Source: Ettlia oleoabundans (lineage: Eukaryota; Chlorophyta; Chlorophyceae; Chlamydomonadales). Taken from it: a stretch of DNA of 15,062 nt. The notes below the pieces were generated by a model. The model saw only the letters and a list, made by a program, of their open reading frames with translations, did not search any database and had not been told where the DNA came from. Positions 1 through 8,101 of this stretch are shown here, one piece after another (position 1 is the first letter of the stretch; each line of letters opens with the position of its first letter). The stretch lies in contig JAAMXP010001751.1 in the NCBI GenBank assembly GCA_019693395.1, forward strand, positions 28,148 through 43,209, read 5' to 3'. Both the position numbers and the translations under genes were made by a program.

Positions 1-67
1 CCACCCCCCCTTAAAAAAAAAAACAATCCATCCAACCAACCAACCAACTACAGGTCAGCCAACCCAC
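1..67 (-). other. Start of the next intron of the ABC1 kinase gene, with simple repeats
   Basis: The last exon seen ends in CAG followed by a GTGGGT donor at 67-66 (minus strand), so the gene continues to the left of the window. On the plus strand this stretch holds a C run, an 11-base A run (about 13-23) and about four CCAA units (32-48). No coding continuation is visible: reading through the donor reaches a stop within about 20 codons. Confidence 0.6.
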
Positions 68-3000
68 CTGCAGCACTTGAGCCAGGCGCGTGATGCCCTC
101 CACCTGCTCCTGGTCCCGCTCATCAGACAGGCGCGGCAGCGCAGACACAGACTCGGCCAGCGCATGCACAAGCAGGCTGCCGCCGCTGGCGCTGCCAAAC
201 GTTTGACCTGCAAGCAGATCGGCAACCCAGCGGGGGAGGGCACTTTGCTGTCCAGGCGTGGGCAGGTGCAGGAGTTGTGCGAGATGCGTAGAATACCCCC
301 TGTCAATTCATTCATAGTTTTTGCTTTTACAAGGCAGTTCAGGCAGCAGCAGACGACGCTGGATTAACAGCATGGTAAGCAGGCGCAGCAGGCGGCACCC
401 ACGTGTGTCCAGCGACACCGCCAGCAGCTGCTGCTGCAGGCTGCCCACTGCTGTATCCGCCGCCAGGCGCCAAGCAGCGTCTATTCCCTTTGCAAGCTCT
501 TCGGTCACTGCGGGACGGTAACAGTCGAAGGCAGGGCTTGGACGGTGGTGGGAACCAGCATGACGCCACAAGGCGAGTGGTGTGTGTGTGTGTGTGGTGG
601 TGGTGGTGGTGGGGGGGGGCAACAGCAACAGCGAAACGCAATTGATAGGGGCTGCTTTAGCTGCTGAACCGCTGACACAGTAACTGTGCTGTGTAAGGCA
701 GGAAGGCCCAGGCTCTGCTCCCTGCCCTCCTGCCCCACCGCACTGCCGGTATGGAGCGAGAGGCAGCGATGCAAGCGCAATTCCTCGTACCAACATTGTT
801 ATGCGTGCATCTCACTGCGATCCATATTCCGATTTGCCACTCCAACAACTCCAGCCAATCAACAGTACACCACACTCACCTACGCCGCGCACAAACTCGC
901 CCTCAGGTGACAGCAGCAGCGCCAAAGCATCACCCCGCTGGGCAGCACCTGCGGCAGGGAAGACAGGCAGGGGAGGGACGAGGCAGAGGAAAGCATGCAT
1001 GGGGACAGCTTGATTACTGAGGCGGTAAATACTGTTGTGAGTGGATGCACCCCAATGAACCCTTTCAAACCATTGCTCACACGCCCATGCAGTGCACCCC
1101 AGACAGCTGCGATGCTTGTCCCGCCTTGCGACCAACACAGCCCCAGCCCATACCCTCCCGCCGCCATACCAGGCCACGCCCACTCACTCTGTCCACGCCG
1201 TGGCTGGGGTCTCCCCGTGGGCCGCACCGCCTGGCTGATGAGCGACTCCATGCGCCTGAAGTTAAACACCCCGTCCTTGTACAGCAGCGCCATCAGCGTG
1301 GACCGCAGCTCGGGGGTCGTGTCTGTGAGCAGCCGGCGGGCTATCCAAGGATAGGCGGCACCCAGAACCTTGTACTGGGGATCGCTGGCAAGGGCAATGC
1401 CCTGCATTAGGGGGGTGGGGGGGTGGGGGGGGGTGGAATACAATGTCGGCGGTAAATTGGATGTGTAGGTATGAGAGTGTGCGTTGTGGTCGCACATTTG
1501 TCATAGCGGCAGGTAATGCTTGGGGGTTGTGCAAAGGGCGAAAGTAACATTTTGCTAAAGAAAGAAGGCTACCAACGCACTTGCCTTACTTCCCTGCTGC
1601 TTTGCCACAATGCCAAGTGTTATCCCGTGAAGCCCCGCACCCCTCCTCCCACCCCAACACAACCACAAACCCACACACACTGTATCTCCCACCAACCCCG
1701 TTCTCTCACCTCCAGCACCGACAGCGAGCGCACGAGCAGCGTGTAGTAGGGCGGGATCTGAAAGCGGAACTGGTACATTGTGCGACCTGCACACAGACGC
1801 ACACGGGGCAGGGTGCTTGCTGAAGAGGCATGAATGGAGGCATGAGGTTAGCCCTCGCAAGCCTCTCAAGCCGGCCACATGGCATTGCCTGTCACACAGC
1901 ACGACCGCTACACGATATGCCCCCCGCCGTCTCCCTGCACCATGCCAAGCAACCACGCTTACCCACCCATCCACTCGCAGCCTGCCTTCTACTGCTGCAA
2001 CCACCACACACGTACCGCACAGCTCACAGCTGCCAGGCAGTTGTTGCACAGCACCCCCACATAGCTGCAGGACAGCTACACGTGCCCACCTAGCCGCCCT
2101 GACAGATCGCCAAAGCTTAGGTTGCTGACGCCGCCCTTCAAGGCTTCGGCAAACACGCTGGTCAGCGCCGCAACAACCTCAGGCTTCTCCCCAACCTGCA
2201 CCCCATAACATAATCTGGCGTGATGGCCATTACGGCGGTGGTTGCAGTGGTCGTGGGGCCAGGAAGTAATACCCGCAGCAGTAAAGGAAAAGACGCTCCG
2301 CCGAGAACAGCGGCAAGTGCCGCGTGGGGCCATGCCCTGTGCCCGCTTCCCACAACTCAGGTCAGCATGCCCGCTTCGTCCCAGCCCAGCTCATCCCAAT
2401 CTGGCAGGTGCTCCGTCCTACCTCTGCCTTTGGCAGCATGCCCAGCGTGACAAAGTCGTCTGCCAGCGCCTCAAATTCCCGGTTCACAAGGTGCAGGGTG
2501 GCACGCATCAGGCCCCTGCATGGGTGACACGGGGATGGCACGGCTAGGGGTTGGATATACCATTTGCTTTAGCGGCTCGCCAACCGAGAGATACCTTCAG
2601 CTCAGAAACCCTGCCGCTAAGGCTAAAATGGCCAGCAAGCAACACAATATTATTGGCTGCTGTGCATGGCCTCAAAAGCAACCAACCCCTCAGCAGCCTG
2701 CCACGACCGCACCTGCGTATCGTTGCATCCACCTGCCCCATCATTCCAAAGTCAAGGTAGGCCAGCTTGCCATCCCGTGTCTTCAGCAGGTTGCCCGGAT
2801 GTGGGTCTGCAACAGCACAAGAGAGGGAAGAAAACAAGCTGGGGATGATGGGGATGGGCGGTAGGTGGGCCGCAAGGAGTGCTGCGACCCGGCCAAGGGT
2901 AGCAGTGTTGCTAGGTGACGGTTGGCACAACAGGAGAAATGTCGGCAACCAGGAGATGATGCAAGAAGCTGGTGGAGGAATGCAAGCGCACCTGCCTGCT

Positions 3001-5946
3001 TCAGCTGAGGAGATCACCTGTTAGGCATTGTGCCAAATGGTGTTCCTGGCATGTTTTACTCAAACTGCCACATCAATTGATCCAGCTTCAAACCAACTCA
3101 TGTGACCCCTTCCACCCACTACCCACGTTCACCCACCCGCATGATAGAAGCCTGACTCCAGCATTTGTTCCAGGCTGCACCGCACCCCCACCTCAACCAG
3201 GCGCAGGTCGTCTTTGCTGCCAGAGGGGGTCTGCACCAGGCCACACAACATGACCAGGCATACTGGCTCTGAGTGAGGGGCAAGAGGGAACACTCAGGAG
3301 AGGCAAGTGGTGACAGCATGCAGCATTCGGACAGGCACCACAGGCTTGTCATTACATTGGGACAGGGGAGGTGTTAGGGCATGCAGTGGAACCAGCATTG
3401 TAAGGCATCAGGAGTGGTGGGGTATACAGCTGCCTGGCAGGAACATAGGCTGCTAGCAGGCAGCGAGCTGCTGGTAAGGCAAATAATGGACATACCATCC
3501 CCGCTCACACAGCCAAGCAATATCCGGAAAAAATGGCTCCCATCCTCGCTGTCTGCTTGGCGCCACTCACCTGCCCTGCCGCGGTGTATGCAGTGCGCAA
3601 GCGCTCGCCATCCACCCATTCCATGATGAGGACCTTGCGGGTGCACAACGCGGTGTGCATGTGAGGAACGTAGACACCCTGCAGCGAACAACACAGCATC
3701 ATCAGCAATAAGCGGTCACAGGTTTCCAAGGAGTGCATGAATGACATGCGGTGTACAACTCATCATTAGCAACACATGAATGAGGAGCAGCAACATAGCG
3801 TTGCACTCAGACTTGGCTACTAGCGCCCGATGATACATGCGGCATGGTCTTTACCACATGATTCAACCAAAGCAATGAAACAAGCACTTTGAACCGCTCC
3901 GCCACTGTAGCTACCCAACACCCAGGCACGCGGTCGCCCACCTCCATGTGCCCGTACAGCTCTCTAAACCGCATCCCGTTGGCAGCCTCATGCCGGTAGT
4001 CCAGCTCGCGAAACAGGCTGGCTGTATGGAAGGAAGCACATAGCAGGACAGTGCCAACATAGTGCCAAGCGAGGTGAAGCAAAGCATTACACCCGGTCAG
4101 TGGCAGTGTAGACGCAGAAGCAGGCAGGCTTTAAAACGGAGGTGACCCACCAGGCGCTGCACAAAGCTAGCTGCTCACTGCGCATACAATCACGTGGCGC
4201 TTAAAGCATCCAGCTCCAGTGGAGCACTGCTGCCGACTGACAGCTGCTGCAGTTCCTGCCACCTCACCTGCCCACTCATCCAGCAGCGCCGGCAGGTCGC
4301 TATTGAACTTGCGCCACCGCCGCACAGCTGCAAGCAGCTGCAGAAAGCAAGGGGCAACATAGTGATCGATAACAAATACACTGGCAGAGAGCCAGCAATA
4401 CGCAGCACCAGCTATGCACGAGCTTGCAACCTTTCTGTGCCACAGAAGTTCTACACTGCTTGCTGCATGGGGTGGATACCTGTCGTAACACGTAGACATC
4501 TAGAGCAATGGAGGTGGCCACCCCCGGGCGCTGCACCTTGACCGCAACCGTTTCGCCGCTGTCACGCAACACCGCGCGGTACACCTGACCTAGGCTGGCG
4601 GCTGCAGGGAATGGGGGGGAGGCGGAAAGGATCAGGAACCGCAGGTTCAGTTGTGTTGAACCTGCAGGAACAGTTGTGTTGGGTGGCCACTGGCCACTAG
4701 AAATGCTGCTTGAACAGATGTCGCACCAGGTTTCAGCACCACTAACCATAAACCCTGGTTTCCAGCAACCTGCGGCCAATGCCATGAACACCTCAGCTGT
4801 TACGGGCAGCCTGTACCTGCCACTGCCTCTGGTGAGATTGATGAAAAGATCTGGCTGGCGGGAGCACCCAACTCTGTCTGGATGACTGCAAAGGCCTGAT
4901 CGTTGCAGAAGGGCGGAATCTGCACGGCAGCAACGTTGCAACAACAGTGGGGCAAACACTCTGGGAGGGGATTCCAAAGCTTTGCGGCAAGGCAGAAGAG
5001 TGTGGAGCTGCAGGCAACAGGGTCGGAGGGTCAGCCTATGCACGTGCATGCTCCCGCTGCAATGTCTAAGCAGGGAATGATCCAGCAATAACAGCAGTGA
5101 CTGCCATGTGCCCGTACTTGATCCTGCAGCTTCTCAAGCTCTCGCAAGAACTCCGGTGGCGCCACATCCGGCCTGAAACAACGGTGAGGAACACAACGAA
5201 TATGAGTTTTGTGTGGGATCATGAGTTGCTGTCGCAGGCTCTGTGCGCATGACACCGGGGCAAAATGTCACCAGGCTGCATTTATGCTAAGATTTGCGCC
5301 TGCGCACGTCCCTATTCTGCAGCGCTGGGGCTGTGTAGCGTGTGAAGCAGCTATCACGCACCGGCTGCTGACCGCCTGTCCAATTTTGACGAATGCGGGT
5401 CCCAGCTCTGTTAATAGGCGCCGGAGCTTGTCCGCCCGGGCGTCGGTTAGCTGCTGCTGGGTGGCGCCGAGGTTGGTCAGCCGCCCCTCCGCCAGCCAGC
5501 TGCCAAGTGCTGCCACAATTTGTATTCCTCGTCTTGTCACCGCCACAGGCCTCTGCATGCGAGGCGGAGTGCAGAGTGAAAGCATTGCATCGCATGAGAG
5601 CTGGGCAACTGAGGTGAAGGCGACAAAAGGCGGTGGCAGCGTGCCGCACCTGCTGCCAGTAGGCGGCGTTGGCTGCAGGGGTATACTGCTGAAAAGGCAG
5701 CTCCTCATCCACGACCAATTGAGCCGCTTTGCTGCTAGAGGCGGCTGCTGCGGCTCTGACTGGCTGTCTGGGCTGCCTGGTGAACCTGCTGCCCGGCAGG
5801 GGCCGGCCACGCTGCAGCGTCACCCATGCTGATGGGCGAAAATGTGTTGCTGTTGTGGATCGCGGAACTGAGATCGCGGAAGACAATCCTGCCGACTGCA
5901 TACAGCACAGTTGCCGTCCCAAGAGCCTCAAGCTCAGCACTAGCAT
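68..5946 (-). CDS. ABC1/ADCK-family atypical kinase, probably plastid-targeted (17 exons, 3' partial)
   Basis: Exons, 5' to 3' on the minus strand: 5946-5650, 5552-5362, 5172-5118, 4919-4817, 4601-4480, 4337-4268, 4021-3942, 3678-3571, 3230-3137, 2806-2713, 2515-2422, 2195-2090, 1786-1710, 1401-1188, 948-880, 507-399, 299-68. This gives 705 residues before the window edge. All ABC1 hallmarks are visible: KIGQ (155-158), Ala-rich loop AAAS with GQV (about 215-222), VAVK lysine 237, ExD in RELDY (E285, D287), HADPHPGN (372-379) and DFG (392-394). Residues 1-70 are Arg/Ser/Ala-rich with a VRAAAA cleavage-like site, so plastid import is inferred. The family holds protein kinase-like ATPases acting in quinone and prenyl-lipid metabolism, in plants often at plastoglobules. 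The segment DPQYKVLGAAYPWIARRLLTD resembles plastid ABC1K proteins; the subfamily is not settled. Start: first ATG of the open frame. The exon 16/17 junction (398 to 300) is the weakest, using donor GTGCCG. Five introns exceed 300 nt and hold only simple repeats. Confidence 0.93.
578..619. repeat. Compound microsatellite (TG)n-(GGT)n-G9 in a kinase intron
   Basis: On the plus strand eight TG units (581-596) run into about five GGT/TGG units and then nine G (611-619). It lies in the 372-nt intron 508-879 of the ABC1 kinase gene. In the transcript it reads as a C/A-rich tract about 70 nt upstream of the acceptor. It is probably length-variable between strains. Confidence 0.9.
1410..1436. repeat. 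G-run cluster (transcript-strand C-tract) at an intron acceptor
   Basis: Three long G runs (6, 7 and 9 bases) separated by single T, then GG, on the plus strand. In the kinase transcript this is the C-rich pyrimidine tract directly before the acceptor CAG at 1404-1402 of exon 14. Each run is long enough to supply one or two G-tracts, so a G-quadruplex in the template strand is possible; that is inference. Confidence 0.8.
4641..4681. repeat. Intronic hairpin with an overlapping 11-bp direct repeat
   Basis: GCAGGTTCA (4641-4649) pairs perfectly with TGAACCTGC (4657-4665) around a 7-base loop. The sequence CAGTTGTGTTG at 4648-4658, covering the loop, recurs exactly at 4671-4681. The element lies in the 215-nt kinase intron 4602-4816, about 40 nt upstream of its acceptor. 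No function is known. Confidence 0.75.
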
Positions 5947-6204
5947 CACCAGGTCAGGCCTACCATGTCGAGCCTGCCAAGGATGACAGCATACAATCTA
6001 AGGATGTGTCGAGGGCAGCCCTTTGTGTGGTGTGGGTGCTGCGTCATGTGTTGTGTCCACCTCAGCACCGCCTCAGTTTCTCTCCGTTCCGCCAGGGCCC
6101 GGCAAGTTGTGCGACCAGGGCTTTAACCTAAAGTGGCTAGTGCTGGCGACCAAGCCGTGTCGCATGTCCGTTTGACGGCTTGACTGGCTTTGAGAAGCAG
6201 GGAA
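5947..6204. promoter_or_regulatory. Shared 258-bp divergent upstream region
   Basis: This stretch separates the start codons of the ABC1 kinase (minus, ATG at 5946) and the coiled-coil protein (plus, ATG at 6205). It must hold both 5' UTRs and the core promoters, unless an undetected 5' exon exists. I see no convincing TATA box and no coding sequence. A bidirectional promoter is inferred from spacing and orientation only. Confidence 0.5.
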
Positions 6205-7482
6205 ATGTCTGCCTCCGACATATTCTCGGAGCTGCGTGGCATTCAGGAATTGCTGGCGGGCGGCGCTTCCGTCACCCTCTCTGCAGCCCCAGCACCGCCG
6301 TCGGCAATGCCTTGCGGCGAAGTCACTGACACAGACAGCGAGGGTGATGAGGCGCTGCTGCAGGCAGTGCGCAAGCCCATAGCACCTGCAGGCCCCCATC
6401 AAGAGCAGACACAGAGGGATCTGGGGCGTCAGGTGGTGGGGCTGCGCCAGAAGCAGGCTGAAACTGAGGACAAGTGCAGACAGCTGGAGACAGCGCTGCT
6501 GCAGGCAAGGAAGGATGGAGAGCTTGTTGCCATCAGGCTGCGTGGCGAGTTAACAAGCAAGCAGGAGGAGTGTGTGCAGCTGGCCGAGATGGTGTTTTCT
6601 CTGCGGGAGGAGCTGGAAGCGTTGCGGGGCCAGCTGCAGCGCAGCACCCAACAAGCCGAGGAGGAGGGGCGGGCCACGCAAACCTCTGTAGCAAAGCTGC
6701 AGGAGGTGGCAGCAGAGTGGCGGCGCCAGGGTGAGGAGCGCTTGGAGGCACTTTGCAGTGAGCGGGCACGGAGCGCAGCACTGCAGGAGGAGGCCCACCG
6801 CGTGCAGGAGCGGGCATCGCAGCTGCAGGCAGAACTTGGGGAGGAGCGGCGGCACCGGGAGGCAGCGACAGCGGAGCTCAAGGCACTGCAGGCCGAGGTA
6901 GGTGGCCCCGGTGGCAGCTGGGTCAGCTTGGTTGCAGAGCTCAGGCAGCGTTTGGATAAAGAAAGGAGGTGGCGCAAATCTGTGGGCCAGTGGCTGCGTG
7001 GAGAGATGCAGGCCAAGAAGGAGCTGGAGCGAGTGCTGCTCAACGTCAGCTCCGCCGCTCGCTGTGGCCCAACACAGACTGCTGACCATGGCGCACGCTG
7101 TGCACGGCAAACCGCTGTGCCAACGCTGCCGCCACGGAGCATGGCAGCCAGTCAGCTGCTTGGAGCGCAGGACTCGGCTGCTGTGCAAGTTGACGCTGCT
7201 CAGGATGGTTCCAGCCTTAAAGTGACAGTGCACAGCCCCCGTGCAGCCATGGTTAGTGTCTCCAGTGCATTCGCTTCAAACAGCAACAGCAGCGGCAATG
7301 GCAAAAGCAACAGAAGTGCTGGTGCTGCCACGACGAGCAGCAACCCGGGCAATGGTGTGGCTGCGGGGCCCAACTGGCGTCAACACTTCCAGGCCACCAT
7401 GCGGGCTTTTGATGAGCGCCATCAAAAGCTGCAGCAGGAGCTGTCAGCCCTGCGGCGTGAAGCTTTCCAACTGGCCGACTGA
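6205..7482 (+). CDS. Intronless coiled-coil protein of unknown function (425 aa)
   Basis: A single open frame with no intron, unlike every neighbour. ATG 6205 is the first Met after an in-frame TGA at 6181, which supports the start. Residues 1-65 are a short helix-like start (DIFSELRGIQELL), a Pro/Ala linker and an acidic TDTDSEGDEALL patch. Residues about 66-232 are a long Glu/Gln/Arg/Leu-rich coiled coil with heptad-like Leu spacing. After a GGPGGSW break at 233-239 a second helical stretch runs to about 279. Residues about 313-388 are Ser/Asn/Ala-rich low complexity. The C-terminal 34 residues, from NWRQHF on, form another predicted amphipathic helix. There is no signal peptide, membrane segment or catalytic motif. 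I do not recognise the family; a structural or scaffold role (cytoskeleton, centriole or trafficking) is only a guess from the coiled coil. A TGTAA motif lies 142 nt after the stop. Confidence 0.85.
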   Translation: MSASDIFSELRGIQELLAGGASVTLSAAPAPPSAMPCGEVTDTDSEGDEALLQAVRKPIAPAGPHQEQTQRDLGRQVVGLRQKQAETEDKCRQLETALLQARKDGELVAIRLRGELTSKQEECVQLAEMVFSLREELEALRGQLQRSTQQAEEEGRATQTSVAKLQEVAAEWRRQGEERLEALCSERARSAALQEEAHRVQERASQLQAELGEERRHREAATAELKALQAEVGGPGGSWVSLVAELRQRLDKERRWRKSVGQWLRGEMQAKKELERVLLNVSSAARCGPTQTADHGARCARQTAVPTLPPRSMAASQLLGAQDSAAVQVDAAQDGSSLKVTVHSPRAAMVSVSSAFASNSNSSGNGKSNRSAGAATTSSNPGNGVAAGPNWRQHFQATMRAFDERHQKLQQELSALRREAFQLAD

Positions 7483-7623
7483 GGGCGCTATGATCTGCTG
7501 TGCTGGGCATGGCGCCCTACCCTCTAGCTCTAGCTCCCTAGGAACGGCACTTGCTCACCATACTCCCGTATTCTCATATTTGAATACGATCACACTTCTG
7601 CAACAGACAACCATTAAAGCAAA

Positions 7624-7628
7624 TGTAA
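7624..7628 (+). terminator. TGTAA poly(A) signal of the coiled-coil gene
   Basis: TGTAA lies 142 nt downstream of the stop codon at 7482, a normal 3' UTR distance. TGTAA is the dominant polyadenylation signal in chlorophyte algae. Cleavage would be expected about 10-20 nt further on. Confidence 0.6.
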
Positions 7629-8101
7629 TGTTGGCTGGGCAGTAGGTGGGTTGGCATGGCCATCATTAGCGAGTGGTCCAGGCGGCGGCAACAGCAGCGC
7701 AGCATGCAGCTGCAGCAGGGTGCCACGCTGGCAGGGGAGGTCAGCACAGATCGGTAGTCATCAAGCAATCAGCACACTCATACCGGCTCCATGCAGAACC
7801 TGCCTTGCCGTGCGTCCCGGTTGGCCAGACAGTCTCAGCTTTTCGTAGCACCCTTTCTGGCCCACCCGCAGCGCGTGCAGAAGCATACTATAAGTGCTCC
7901 AAGAGCGAATTGTAGACGTACAGTCAGTGGCGGCAACTCATTTTGCAGTCGTTCGTCACACGCGCAATATGGCCCTTGGACGCTGCTGCGACCCCTGTAT
8001 TGCCTTGTTTGCAGTTTCGACTGATTGGGGGTGCGCAAGACGCGTTACTCAGGCGGGGATTGTCGCAGAGCGCGGCGCCAGGTGCGGCAGCGGCAGCGGC
8101 G
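7629..8101 (+). other. Upstream region of NAXD, possibly holding an unplaced first exon
   Basis: About 470 nt between the TGTAA signal and the NAXD start used here. Two things suggest a hidden leader exon. First, the NAXD frame stays open upstream of ATG 8102 to a TAG at 7913, and encodes RRGLSQSAAPG just before the Met, with a TTTGCAG acceptor-like site at 8006-8012. Second, an ATG at 7791 opens a frame starting MQNLPCRASRLARQSQLF, which looks like an organelle presequence. Candidate phase-0 donors in that frame (for example ACA|GTCAGT near 7921) are weak, so I did not join them. Confidence 0.35.

Noticed and set aside
308..796. 162-residue minus-strand open frame
   Set aside because: Only the part 399-507 is an exon of the ABC1 kinase. 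The rest is intron, including a poly-Pro/Thr/His stretch translated from the microsatellite.
6429..7233. Long minus-strand open frames (237 and 227 residues) opposite the coiled-coil gene
   Set aside because: They mirror the coiled-coil frame in GC-rich, CAG/CTG-rich DNA. Composition is Cys/Ser/Leu-rich with no domain, and the plus-strand frame has a clean start and 3' signal.
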